The translations under genes were made by a program, and so were the position numbers. From Chloroflexota bacterium (GTDB taxonomy: Bacteria; Chloroflexota; Anaerolineae; Promineifilales; Promineifilaceae): a DNA stretch of 55,717 nucleotides. Shown piece by piece: positions 9,174 through 18,573 of this stretch. The notes under the pieces are model-generated. The model did not search any database. It saw nothing but the letters and a program-made list of their open reading frames with translations, and was not told the origin of the DNA. Numbering within the stretch: position 1 is the stretch's first letter; each line of letters opens with the position of its first letter. The stretch spans positions 1 to 55,717 of the forward strand of contig PDQY01000102.1 in assembly GCA_002746795.1 (NCBI GenBank), in the 5' to 3' direction.

Positions 9174-12100
9174 ATGTGGCTTTACGCTAGCCACCCCGGG
9201 AAGTCGCCGTAAGTTTACCAGCAGATCCTGGCAAATTTTAGTGTGGCTGTTGGGAAAGTCCATGGTCCAACCATGGCTAACCATTTGCAAGCGCAGCTTG
9301 TCCTCCCCCTGATACTTATTTGCCAGTTGAATGACCTGACGGCACGCTTCTTTCCAGTTCCCCACGGGTTTGATCTCAACGACCATCATCTTCACTACAT
9401 CAGCAAAATCATCAGGGGTATCGCCAAAAACAGGGCGAGAACGAGAGGGAGCTGGTTCAGCAATTGGAGCGGGCTCAATCTCCGCTCCCCGCTCCCCGTT
9501 CTCAGTTCTCCGCTTGCCGCTCCCCGCTCCCTGTTCTCGGTTCTCCGCTTGCTGCTCCCCGCTTGCCGCTCTCCGCTCACTACCCACTGGCTTCGCTTCT
9601 GAGGCTGTCTCAAAATTTGGGGGAGGTGGTGGGGTAGAACGGCCGTTACCATTGCCAAACCCATGCGCATACCCATTGCCAAACGGCGCAGACACGTCAT
9701 CTTCGACCGGGGCACCATTCTGCACCGTGGTCTGCACCTTGTCCACAATGATGTTGACACTGTCATTCTTGTCTTGCACCTTGCCCCAGAGCAGCATCAC
9801 CTGATCCACCTGCACAACATGACGGCACTGTTTCCAGGTGCGCGGGAAGAAAACAACATCGATTTTGTCATCCAAATCTTCCAGCGTACCAAAAGCCATC
9901 GGATCACCTTTTTTAGTGGTCAGAGTACGCAATTGGCTAATCATGCCTGCAACTTTAATGTGTTTGCCGTTGTCAGTGGCTTCAATCTGGCCGATAGTGG
10001 TAGTGGTGAGTGGAGAGAGCATCGCTAACGGCCGTTCCAGTGGATGCTCCGATACGTGGACGCCCAAGGCCTCTTTCTCCCACTCCAACAAATCTTTGTG
10101 CGCCACCGGCTTAATTTTGTCTTCATGGTGGAGCAAGTCAACATCCATTGCTATGGCAGGCGCACTGCTGCCCATACCGCCAAAAAGGCTCATTTGCCCC
10201 AACGCCGCAGCATCGTGGGTGCTGCCACTGTAGCTGACAATGCGCTCCAGGGCATCCACAAACTGCGCTGGCGTCCCCCAAATATCGAAGGCACGACCCT
10301 TGATCATATACTCCAAAGCTCGTTTGCCCACCCGGCGCATGTCCACGCGCTCACACAAATCGAGCAAATCTTTGAATTCGCCATTTTCTTTCCGTTCATC
10401 GATGATCAAACTGAGGGCAGCCGCCCCGGCATTTTTGATAGCACCGAGACCAAAACGGATTAACGGCCGTTCGCCTCCATCTTCAATCGTAAAATCCAAA
10501 CCAGAACGATTCACATTGGGCGGGGCGACATCAATATTCAAATTCTTCGCCTCAGCAAAATAACGGCGCACCTTCTCCGTATTATCTCGTTCCACCGAAA
10601 GCATAGCCGTCAGGTATTCCACCGGGTAATGCGCTTTGAGAAACGCAGTCTGGCACGTCACCTTAGCATAATCGGCCGCATGCGCTCGATTAAAGCCATA
10701 CCGGGCAAAGAATTCAATGTCACCCCAAATTGATTCACACACTTCACGGCTATACCCTCGAGCCATAGCACCATCTGTAAACTGAATGCGGTGCTTTTCC
10801 ATGAGATCTTTTTTCTTCTTAGAAACCGCTTTGCGAATCATATCTGCTTCACCAGGTTCATAACCAGCCAAATTAGAGGCAATCTGGATGATTTGTTCCT
10901 GGTAAATACAGTTGTGAACAATAATATTATTTGCCACAAAACTGTGCAGTCCAGCAACCGTCAGGTCATACACCTGCTCAACCCCCACTGGTTCAATCCG
11001 GGTTACTGCTTGCCAATAAACACGAGGCAATCGTTCTGTATGCGTTAAACTCAAGGGGGCACAGCAGCTCGTGGGATGAGCATGACCAACACCTATCTGG
11101 CTGCATGTTGTAGAAACCATCCAACAAGCTATTTGTTCATTGAAAACGGCCGTGTCGTCTAACGTTACTTCATAACCTACACGCCCCGACTTGCCATTTG
11201 GGTAACGGCTCGTATAAATCGTAGCTTGAATGCCTAAACGCAGCAGTAAAGTCTGCACATCCTCAGCCAATTGTTGCGAAACCGTCTTGTAGCGACACCA
11301 AGTCTCCCCCACATCCCCATCGCAATCCCACAAAGATGCCAGGAAAAAGGCAATATCCTCATTAGGCAAATTCAAGATGAAAGAAGACACCACTTTCTCA
11401 TGACTGCACAGTTCGCCCGGTTCACTGCCAGGCACATGTATCAGACCCCATTCCTGCAGCCAGGTGAACAAAGAATTCGGCGGCGGCTCATGCAGCGCAA
11501 GCTCATCCTGTTTGGCCGCGCCTATGCCAGTGACACCAGGTGTGACACCAGGTGTTTGCAGGGTGAAAGCTGGGCGCATCTCAGGGAAAACATCAAGGCA
11601 AGACTCATATGCAGCCACCCATGCCTCTTCTTTAGATGCAAAATCAACTGAGGCCAGGCTCGCTCGGCCGCCATCACCCATAAGATAAGCAAGTATGCGC
11701 AATTTGCGCCGATCATCAATCGCCATAACCCCTTGTGGTTCAACCAAGTGGGGGGGAACTGCCACCAAATCACCACATTGTAATGATGACAATGGCTGCC
11801 ATCCATTTTTAGTTAACAAACGATGATCGGCCGTTACTTTAATAGTATTGCCATTTTGCAGGGTAAGCCGAAAAACCTCTTTATAACCACTGTCGATCCA
11901 ATCTGTCACCCGGGCAACGGCCGTTTCCCGATTTTCATCAATCCCTTGAATATAGAAATCAGTGAGACCCTCTAACTCATCCAACCGGTAACGATACCCC
12001 GTGCGCACATCAATGACCAAACTATCCCCACTAACACAGATCCCATAAGTATCACCAAGAATCGGCTCCAAATCAGGATGATGGAACTTAATATCTTCTT

Positions 12101-14201
12101 CCCCATGCATACGTCGGATATAAGCAGGAATATTGTCCATTGGCCCTGGACGATACAAAGAGATAGCCGCCACAATATGGTTAAACTTGCTGGGACGCAT
12201 CTCCATCATCAAGCGGCGCATGCCCGACCCTTCCACCTGAAAGACACCGGCAACCTCCCCCCTGGTCAGCATTTCAAACAGCGCCTCCGGCTTCTTATCC
12301 GCATCTGGCCCCACATGCCCTTCGTCGTAGGGAATATTATCCATGGTATAGACCGTACCATACCGCTCTTCGATAAGCCGCGCCGCCCGCCGCATCACCG
12401 TCAGCGTGCTTAAACCGAGGAAGTCCACCTTGAGCAACCCAATCGACTCCACAATTTCCATCGGCCATTGCGTGACACGGTCAACACCGCCCAATCCTTC
12501 ATCACCGCTGGTAGGCCGGTTTAAAGGCACATATTCCACTAACGGCTTGTCCGAAACAATAACACCAGCAGCATGACTAGAAGCGTGGCGTGCCACCCCT
12601 TCTAAACTTTGAGCCGTATCCAAGAGCGTTTTAACACTCTTTTCCCGCTTATACTTATCTTCTAACTCTGAAGAGTAAAACTCATGGCCTGGATTGAGTA
12701 CATCTTCAATTTTGGCAGGCTTACCAGGAATCGCTGGCACCAGGCGAGCAATCCCATCCACATCAGGCAGCGGCAAATCCATCGCCCGCCCCACATCGCG
12801 GATAGCAGCGCGGGCACCCAACGTACCAAAGGTGATGATCTGCGCCACTTTTTCCGCCCCGTAACGCCGTTTGGTGTAAGCTACCATCAAGCCCCGTACG
12901 TCGTCGGGATAATCCAGGTCAATATCCGGCATAGACACGCGACCCGGATTGAGGAAACGTTCAAAAATAAGGCCATTCACCAGCGGGTCAATGCTGGTAA
13001 TGCCCAGCGTGTAAGCTACTACAGAACCAGCTCCAGAGCCGCGCACATTCCACCAAATATCGTTATCTTTCCACTCCTGGTAACTTTCATAGGGAAACGG
13101 GTCTTGGTGTTCTTCATACCATCTGTCGCTGCGCACCGCCCATTCGCACAAATCCCACACAATGAGGAAGTAGGTATCGAAACCCATACGGTTGATAATA
13201 CCCATCTCATGGTCAAGGCGTGTCCGCAGTGCTTCATCATTTTTCGCCCGGTCTTCGCCATATCGCCAGACCAGGCCTCTCTCACACAAATGGCGCAAAT
13301 AGGTGTGAGCATCGTAGTCTTCGGGCACCTCAAACTCGGGCAGATGATAACCATCGCTGTCCAAATTCACATCACACATCTCAGCAATGAGCAAACTGTT
13401 ATTCAAAGCACCAGGAACATCACCAAACAGCTGAGCCATCTCGCTGTGGGATTTGAGATAATACTCTTTGTCAGAGAAAGCTAGCTTAGGCGCTTGCAGG
13501 GTAGAACTGGTTTGGATGCAGAGCAGCGTTTCATGCGGATTAGCATCTTCAGCACGAGTATAATGCACGTCGTTAGTCGCCAGAAAGTTATTCTCCAAGC
13601 CAAAACGAGGTGCCATTTCAATGAGTTTCTTATTGATTTCTGTCAGCTCAGGGATGTGGTGTTCCTGCAGCTCGATATACAGCCGCTCTTTACCAAAAAT
13701 ATCGAGATATTCGCCCAGCAATTGCTCAGCAAGCTTTTGGTTACCATCACCAAGCGCCCGGGGAATTTCTGCCGCCATACACCCCGTTGTGGCAATAACC
13801 CCTTCGCTGTGATTAGCCATGAAGTGGCGGTCGATGCGGGGTTTGTAGTAGTAGCCTTCCAGTTGAGCAGAAGTGGCTACCTGCAGCAGGTTCAGATAGC
13901 CAGTTTGATTTTGAGCCAGCATAAGCATATGGAATCGGTTTTTGTCCAACTTGGGGTCTCTATCACCCATACCACGCATGGCAATGTAAGCTTCAATGCC
14001 GATGATAGGCTTGACACCTGCAGACTTGGCAGCGCGGTAGAAGGGCATAGTGCCGTACATGGCGCCGTGGTCGGTGAGCGCTATCGCTGGCTGGTTGAGT
14101 TCAAGGGCACGCTGCACCAAATCATTGATGCGGCTGAGGCCGTCAAGCAAAGAATACTCGCTGTGAACATGCAAATGGACGAAGGGTTGTTGTTTAGTCA
14201 T
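9171..14201 (-). CDS. dnaE: DNA polymerase III alpha subunit with an intein
   Basis: Replicative polymerase subunit. The precursor is 1676 residues; removing the 376-residue intein leaves 1300. An N-terminal PHP domain (HLHVHSEYSLLDGLSR, LTDHGAMYG) is followed by the palm with catalytic Asp in MPDIDLDYPDD (around residue 425) and KVDFLGLSTLTVM (around 592). The fingers carry NRAHAADYAKVTCQTAFLKA, and the OB-fold segment contains IKVAGMISQLRTLTTKKGD. The intein sits at residues 722-1097, just before the conserved YQEQ motif. A low-complexity Glu/Gly/Arg linker (about residues 1534-1577) joins the OB fold to the C-terminal domain. The gene is monocistronic. Confidence 0.97.
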   Translation of the reverse strand: MTKQQPFVHLHVHSEYSLLDGLSRINDLVQRALELNQPAIALTDHGAMYGTMPFYRAAKSAGVKPIIGIEAYIAMRGMGDRDPKLDKNRFHMLMLAQNQTGYLNLLQVATSAQLEGYYYKPRIDRHFMANHSEGVIATTGCMAAEIPRALGDGNQKLAEQLLGEYLDIFGKERLYIELQEHHIPELTEINKKLIEMAPRFGLENNFLATNDVHYTRAEDANPHETLLCIQTSSTLQAPKLAFSDKEYYLKSHSEMAQLFGDVPGALNNSLLIAEMCDVNLDSDGYHLPEFEVPEDYDAHTYLRHLCERGLVWRYGEDRAKNDEALRTRLDHEMGIINRMGFDTYFLIVWDLCEWAVRSDRWYEEHQDPFPYESYQEWKDNDIWWNVRGSGAGSVVAYTLGITSIDPLVNGLIFERFLNPGRVSMPDIDLDYPDDVRGLMVAYTKRRYGAEKVAQIITFGTLGARAAIRDVGRAMDLPLPDVDGIARLVPAIPGKPAKIEDVLNPGHEFYSSELEDKYKREKSVKTLLDTAQSLEGVARHASSHAAGVIVSDKPLVEYVPLNRPTSGDEGLGGVDRVTQWPMEIVESIGLLKVDFLGLSTLTVMRRAARLIEERYGTVYTMDNIPYDEGHVGPDADKKPEALFEMLTRGEVAGVFQVEGSGMRRLMMEMRPSKFNHIVAAISLYRPGPMDNIPAYIRRMHGEEDIKFHHPDLEPILGDTYGICVSGDSLVIDVRTGYRYRLDELEGLTDFYIQGIDENRETAVARVTDWIDSGYKEVFRLTLQNGNTIKVTADHRLLTKNGWQPLSSLQCGDLVAVPPHLVEPQGVMAIDDRRKLRILAYLMGDGGRASLASVDFASKEEAWVAAYESCLDVFPEMRPAFTLQTPGVTPGVTGIGAAKQDELALHEPPPNSLFTWLQEWGLIHVPGSEPGELCSHEKVVSSFILNLPNEDIAFFLASLWDCDGDVGETWCRYKTVSQQLAEDVQTLLLRLGIQATIYTSRYPNGKSGRVGYEVTLDDTAVFNEQIACWMVSTTCSQIGVGHAHPTSCCAPLSLTHTERLPRVYWQAVTRIEPVGVEQVYDLTVAGLHSFVANNIIVHNCIYQEQIIQIASNLAGYEPGEADMIRKAVSKKKKDLMEKHRIQFTDGAMARGYSREVCESIWGDIEFFARYGFNRAHAADYAKVTCQTAFLKAHYPVEYLTAMLSVERDNTEKVRRYFAEAKNLNIDVAPPNVNRSGLDFTIEDGGERPLIRFGLGAIKNAGAAALSLIIDERKENGEFKDLLDLCERVDMRRVGKRALEYMIKGRAFDIWGTPAQFVDALERIVSYSGSTHDAAALGQMSLFGGMGSSAPAIAMDVDLLHHEDKIKPVAHKDLLEWEKEALGVHVSEHPLERPLAMLSPLTTTTIGQIEATDNGKHIKVAGMISQLRTLTTKKGDPMAFGTLEDLDDKIDVVFFPRTWKQCRHVVQVDQVMLLWGKVQDKNDSVNIIVDKVQTTVQNGAPVEDDVSAPFGNGYAHGFGNGNGRSTPPPPPNFETASEAKPVGSERRAASGEQQAENREQGAGSGKRRTENGERGAEIEPAPIAEPAPSRSRPVFGDTPDDFADVVKMMVVEIKPVGNWKEACRQVIQLANKYQGEDKLRLQMVSHGWTMDFPNSHTKICQDLLVNLRRLPGVASVKPH
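9475..9602 (-). repeat. Tandem degenerate repeat inside dnaE coding sequence
   Basis: On the coding strand the words GGGGAGCGG, CAAGCGGAGAAC and GAGAACGGG recur in an imperfect roughly 50-60-nt unit, giving a linker with repeated SGE, ENGE and GERRA. It keeps the frame. It resembles slipped-strand minisatellites and the phrase-like repeats found in spacers elsewhere in this window. Confidence 0.7.
10911..12038 (-). other. DnaE intein with LAGLIDADG-type endonuclease (376 aa)
   Basis: Boundaries follow from splice motifs. Cys 722 starts the intein (YGI/CVSGDSLV), block B is TADHRLLT, blocks F/G are VYDLTVAGLHSFVANN and IIVHN, and the first C-extein residue is Cys (C-IYQEQ). The two endonuclease motifs are present: LRILAYLMGDGG (around residue 834) and FFLASLWDCDGD (around 953). 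It should therefore splice, and the endonuclease may be active or recently active. A 12-bp tandem duplication gives TPGVTPGV between the two endonuclease motifs. It contains one exact and one near copy of the genome palindrome. Confidence 0.95.
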
Positions 14202-14395
14202 AAGTTAGCTAGCGTTAAGGTTGAGGGTGGCAAGCAATGTTTCAATTGTTGTATTGCCCCGCAGACACGAGTATACCACATCCGAGTTTGGATCTGGGAA
14301 AATTTAAGGTATTCGTCTGATGCCCGGTGTGAGAGAAGGAGATTCCCCCATCCTGTTCTGGTTCTCGGGGGCAGCTATAAACGCTCCATGCCCCT

Positions 14396-14490
14396 GGAAA
14401 CGGAATTTAAATAATACGACGAAGTCGTTTTCTTACCGTTCCTCGAAACTGACGATGCCATTCCGTATTTTTTTCATCGTCAATCCTTAC
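14396..14490 (-). repeat. Dispersed intergenic repeat, family B, copy 2
   Basis: Its reverse complement resembles 121-219 over about 75-90 nt, sharing CATCGTCAGTTTC, GGAACGGTAAG and ACTTCGTCGT. It lies in the dnaE-gatB gap and touches the gatB stop codon. Confidence 0.6.
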
Positions 14491-15956
14491 GCTGCCTTCC
14501 GTGCCGCCAACGCCTGCGCCAACAAACGATTCACCACAGCCGGATCTGCCTTGCCCTTACTGGCCTGCATCACCTGCCCCATGAAAAAGCCGCGCAGCTT
14601 CTCTTTGCCCCCCACATACGCTGCTAACTGACCTGGATTATCATCCAACACTTTTTCAATCATGGCCGCAATAGCGTCATCATCAGAAATTTGCGCCAAA
14701 CCTTTGTCATCTACAATCGCTTGCGCCGATTGCCCGCTGGTGAACATCTCAGCTAACACTTCTTTGCCTGTGTTGTGGGTAATGGTGCGCTGCTCCACCA
14801 GGCCAACCAGTGCCACCAATGCGGCTGGTGTCACCAGAATCTCGTCAATGCTTTGCTTATGCTCGTTCATCAACGAGAAGAGATTGTTGATCATCCAGTT
14901 CGCTATCGGTTTGGGCTGGCCACCTGCCTCAATCGCGGCGTCAAACCAGTTTGCCACCGCCCGTTCCTCCGTCAAAACCCGTGAATCGTAAGTCGAGAGG
15001 CCGTAATCAGCCTGGTAGCGAGCTACTTTAGCATCAGGCAGCTCGGGTAAGGAGGCTCTGACCGCAGCAATCCACTCATTGTTGATAGCCAATGGTGGTA
15101 AATCTGGCTCGGGGAAATAGCGGTAATCTTCCGCTTCTTCTTTGCTGCGCTGGCTGAAGGTGATGCGTCTGGTATCGTGCCAGCCGCGTGTTTCTTGCAC
15201 CACCTGACCGCCGCTTTCCACCACTGCGGTTTGCCGTTTGATTTCAAAGGCAATGCCATCGGCCAACACACGGAAGCTGTTAAGGTTTTTCAGCTCGGTG
15301 CGTTTGCCAAATTCGCTGCTGCCCACAGGACGAATGCTGATGTTGGGTTCTACGCGGAAAACGCCCTTCTCTAAATCACCGGCGTTGACCTCCAGGTAAC
15401 GCAAAATTTGGCGAATCTTGACAGCGTAGGCACGGGCTTCTTCACCGCTGCGAGCATCCGGCTCCGACACAATTTCCAAGAGGGGCACACCGGAGCGATT
15501 GTAATCGACCAGGGTACCTTCTTCAGCGTCGTCAGCAGTGCGATCCAGGTGAGTTAGCTTGCCGGTGTCTTCTTCCATGTGAACGCGGCGCACGCGAATG
15601 CGTTTGGTGGAACCATCTTCTAGCTCAATATCCAGCCAGCCATGCAAACCAATGGGCAGCTCATACTGGCTCAACTGGTAGGCTTTGGGCAGGTCAGGAT
15701 AGAAGTAGTTTTTGCGGGCAAAGATGTTGTGATTCTGAATCTCGCAGTTCAAGGCTAACGCCACCCGCATCGCATACTCGACAGCTTTGCGGTTAATCAC
15801 GGGCAGCATGCCCGGCATACCCAAACACACTGGACAAACGGCCGTGTTGGGCGGTGCTTCTACACTGTCCACCACTTTACAGCAGCAAAACATTTTGGAG
15901 TGTGTCATCAACTCCGCGTGGATTTCTAAACCGATAACTGCTTCATAATGAGCCAT
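14487..15956 (-). CDS. gatB: Asp-tRNA(Asn)/Glu-tRNA(Gln) amidotransferase subunit B
   Basis: The tRNA-binding and kinase subunit of GatCAB, which turns misacylated Glu-tRNA(Gln) or Asp-tRNA(Asn) into Gln- or Asn-tRNA. It has 489 residues, full length. Recognisable are VIGLEIHAEL at the N-terminus, TAVCPVCLGMPGMLPVIN, ARKNYFYPDLPKAYQLSQY, RVHMEEDTGKL, DYNRSGVPLLEIVSEPD and RTELKNLNSFR. The C-terminal YqeY-like tail contains NPGQLAAYVGGKEKLRGFFMG. Subunits A and C lie 4-6 kb away on the same strand, separated by three other genes. Confidence 0.97.
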   Translation of the reverse strand: MAHYEAVIGLEIHAELMTHSKMFCCCKVVDSVEAPPNTAVCPVCLGMPGMLPVINRKAVEYAMRVALALNCEIQNHNIFARKNYFYPDLPKAYQLSQYELPIGLHGWLDIELEDGSTKRIRVRRVHMEEDTGKLTHLDRTADDAEEGTLVDYNRSGVPLLEIVSEPDARSGEEARAYAVKIRQILRYLEVNAGDLEKGVFRVEPNISIRPVGSSEFGKRTELKNLNSFRVLADGIAFEIKRQTAVVESGGQVVQETRGWHDTRRITFSQRSKEEAEDYRYFPEPDLPPLAINNEWIAAVRASLPELPDAKVARYQADYGLSTYDSRVLTEERAVANWFDAAIEAGGQPKPIANWMINNLFSLMNEHKQSIDEILVTPAALVALVGLVEQRTITHNTGKEVLAEMFTSGQSAQAIVDDKGLAQISDDDAIAAMIEKVLDDNPGQLAAYVGGKEKLRGFFMGQVMQASKGKADPAVVNRLLAQALAARKAA

Positions 15957-15989
15957 AATATGTGATTGCAGAGTAGTGATAATGAATCT

Positions 15990-17255
15990 CTACTCTTTGC
16001 TCCTTTTTCTTTCTTGAATCCATTTTTGCAGCGCTTGTGGTGACATGGTGTCCGGATCGCCTAGTTGGGCATCGGTGGCGTTTTCTAGTTCGGGGGGAAG
16101 GTGGTTGATCAGCAGTTCGAGGTCACGATAATCGTGGATTTCTTCGTCAAGGACGCGCACCATGTCGTCGTTGGTGGGGACGCCGCGAGCAGCGACGGCT
16201 TTGCGCAAGCCCAGCAGCAGCGTTTCCCAGGTGGTCATGGGACCTTGGGTGATGGAGGCTGACTCGGCCGCAGAGTCGATGAAGGCAAACGGCACTTTGG
16301 CAAAGGGTTCGTCCATAGCGATGGCTGCCAAAATCCAGTCGGTATCAAATGAAAAGTCGTAAACGGTAGGATTGGCAATAATCTGGCGCAGCAGGTCACT
16401 TTGGTACAACTTGAAAGCAGCTTGGGTATCTCGGATGTCTCGACCATTGACGTGGGAGAATATGGCCTGGCCAATCATGCGCTGCATGTGGCGCAGCACT
16501 TTGATACCAATGCCCCAGCGCCCTTCTTGCTTGACTAACACGGCTTCGGGATGCTTGCGATTGCCTAAGACCATATGGTAGTTTTCTGCCAGGTATGGTT
16601 GCAAGAGTAGCCCAATTTGCCCAAGATGGACTGAGTTATCGGCATCTGTGTAGATGATGGCATCAGCATGGTGTTCGAGGGCAGCCATACAGCCATAGAT
16701 GATGGCGCCACCTTTGCGGGAGTCGTTGGCGGAGGATAGTTTGGCGAGAGGGCCGCTGTCTGTGGGCACAGCATCGGCCAGGAAGAGTACTTTGACTTGC
16801 TCACCCAGGGGGTGGGTGGCGGCTATTTCTTGCGCGATTTTACCGCTATCATGGGGGCAGCCATCATCGACAGCAATAAGTGTCCAGGTAACGGCCGTTT
16901 CCTTTGTCGCCCAATCAAGCTGCATCAACTTGGTTCGTAAAGAGTCTTCACCGTGAGGATTGTCTGCCGTTTGCGGACGGAGACGATTTTGTTCCCCCCA
17001 CATGGCAAAAACAACAGCTAAGTGGATTGGCTGGGTCACAGTCTGCATAAACCGCCGCGAAGCCACGAGCTTGGCCGCAATTTTGAATTCTAACGGCGCA
17101 GTCGGTTGCAAGGCAGCCTGGATCAATGACTGCGTGCCCAAATTTGGCAAGGCTAACAGGCTCTCAGTCAGAGCATACAAACTAGCTTGATCGGCGGATT
17201 GGGTCAAATCAAACTGGTGTTTAGCGGAAGTGATCAACTCTTGTAATTCAGTCAT
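15990..17255 (-). CDS. Family 2-like glycosyltransferase with N-terminal extension
   Basis: 421 residues. A helical N-terminal region of about 100 residues is unlike plain GT2 enzymes. The GT-A fold then begins at WTLIAVDDGCPHDSGKIAQ and has the metal-binding DxD as IIYTDADNSVHLGQI. Other parts are GKGG-like DSRKGGAIIYG, VLGNRKHPEAVLV and DTQAAFKLYQSDLLR. The donor and acceptor are unknown. No transmembrane segment is evident, so it acts in the cytoplasm or at the membrane surface. No clear ribosome site precedes the ATG. It lies 75 nt downstream of an aminotransferase gene, probably co-transcribed. Confidence 0.85.
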   Translation of the reverse strand: MTELQELITSAKHQFDLTQSADQASLYALTESLLALPNLGTQSLIQAALQPTAPLEFKIAAKLVASRRFMQTVTQPIHLAVVFAMWGEQNRLRPQTADNPHGEDSLRTKLMQLDWATKETAVTWTLIAVDDGCPHDSGKIAQEIAATHPLGEQVKVLFLADAVPTDSGPLAKLSSANDSRKGGAIIYGCMAALEHHADAIIYTDADNSVHLGQIGLLLQPYLAENYHMVLGNRKHPEAVLVKQEGRWGIGIKVLRHMQRMIGQAIFSHVNGRDIRDTQAAFKLYQSDLLRQIIANPTVYDFSFDTDWILAAIAMDEPFAKVPFAFIDSAAESASITQGPMTTWETLLLGLRKAVAARGVPTNDDMVRVLDEEIHDYRDLELLINHLPPELENATDAQLGDPDTMSPQALQKWIQERKRSKE

Positions 17256-17330
17256 CAGTTTTCGGTAAACAGTAAACGGGAATCAGCAATCAGTGGCCTG
17301 CTCACGACCCGCCATTTACTGATTATGGTT

Positions 17331-18491
17331 TTAGCCGTGGCGGCGCATAAAGGATTCCAGACGGTTGAGGGCTTCTTCGATTTTTTCGTAGGATTGGGCA
17401 TAAGCGGCGCGTATGTAGCCATGGCCGCTTTCACCGAAGGCTTCGCCAGGGATAACAGCCACTTCTTCTTCCTCAAGCAGCTTGTTGGCAAAATCGTTAC
17501 TGCTCATGCCGCTGCGAGCCACTGAGGGGAAAGCGTAAAAGGCACCTTTTGGCTCAAAGCAGTCAAGGCCAAGGGTGTTAAACCCCTCGACGATGAGACG
17601 GCGGCGGCGATCATATTCGGCGACCATGCGCTGCACGTGTTCATGCCCTTCTTCAAAGGCTATCACGGCGGCTGCTTGGGCGGTGGTGGGCGCAGACATG
17701 ATGGTGTATTGATGCACTTTGCGCATCGCGCTCAACAGGTCAGGATTCGCACAAGCATAGCCAATGCGCCACCCGGTCATGGCGTAATTTTTGCTAAGTC
17801 CGCCGAGCAAGATGGTGCGCTCACGCATCCCAGGAAGGCTGGGCACGCAGGTGTGTGCCACGCCATAAACCAGTTGGTCATAGATTTCATCGGAAATGAT
17901 GAGCAGGTTGTGCTGTTCAGCAACAGCAGCGATCTCAGTCATGCGTTGGCGGCTCATGACAGCGCCAGTGGGATTGTTGGGGTAGCCAAGGAAGATGGCT
18001 TTGGTCTTGTCTGTTACGCGGGCTTCAATGTCTTCAGCTGTGACCTGGAATTGATGCTCGACGTAACAAGGCACCATGACAGGCACTCCCCCGGCAAAGC
18101 TGACTTCGGGCGCATAGGAAACGAAGCAGGGTTCAGGAATGATGACTTCGTCCCCTGGATCGAGAACGGCCGTCATGGCCAGGTAAACAGCTTCGCTGAC
18201 CCCGACGGTGATGATAATTTCATTTTCGGAATCATAACTGACGCCATAAAGTTTATGGAGATGTTTGCTAACAGCCCGGCGCATTTCAATGGTGCCACTG
18301 TTTGAGGTGTAACCAGTTTCACCCCGCTTGAGGGAAGCGATACCAGCTTGCAAGACGGGTGGCGGCGTCACAAAATCTGGCTCGCCAATCCCAAGCGAGA
18401 TAACATCTTTCATGGTAGCCACAATGTCAAAAAACTTACGAATGCCTGAAGGCGGGGTTTGGGCAACACGTTTGGAAATGTATTGGTTCAT
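17331..18491 (-). CDS. PLP-dependent class I/II aminotransferase
   Basis: 386 residues of fold-type I aspartate-aminotransferase type. Seen are SLGIGEPDFVTPP near the N-terminus, GYPNNPTGAVMS, DEIYDQLVYG, the PLP lysine in GGLSKNYAMTGWRIGY and a C-terminal YIRAAYAQSYEKIEEAL. The substrate could be aspartate, aromatic amino acids or LL-diaminopimelate; sequence alone does not decide. GGAG lies 7 nt before the ATG. It is upstream of the glycosyltransferase gene. Confidence 0.92.
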   Translation of the reverse strand: MNQYISKRVAQTPPSGIRKFFDIVATMKDVISLGIGEPDFVTPPPVLQAGIASLKRGETGYTSNSGTIEMRRAVSKHLHKLYGVSYDSENEIIITVGVSEAVYLAMTAVLDPGDEVIIPEPCFVSYAPEVSFAGGVPVMVPCYVEHQFQVTAEDIEARVTDKTKAIFLGYPNNPTGAVMSRQRMTEIAAVAEQHNLLIISDEIYDQLVYGVAHTCVPSLPGMRERTILLGGLSKNYAMTGWRIGYACANPDLLSAMRKVHQYTIMSAPTTAQAAAVIAFEEGHEHVQRMVAEYDRRRRLIVEGFNTLGLDCFEPKGAFYAFPSVARSGMSSNDFANKLLEEEEVAVIPGEAFGESGHGYIRAAYAQSYEKIEEALNRLESFMRRHG

Positions 18492-18573
18492 AGAAATCTC
18501 CGTGAGCCGTATGCCGGATGCCGTGCGCCGTATCTCGTGGATGGTTTACGGATTGCGGGTTACGGGCACCAGG

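Noticed and set aside
10911..12038. Split intein in dnaE, as in cyanobacteria
   Set aside because: Both intein halves are in one continuous frame with the exteins; the insertion site also differs from the cyanobacterial split site.
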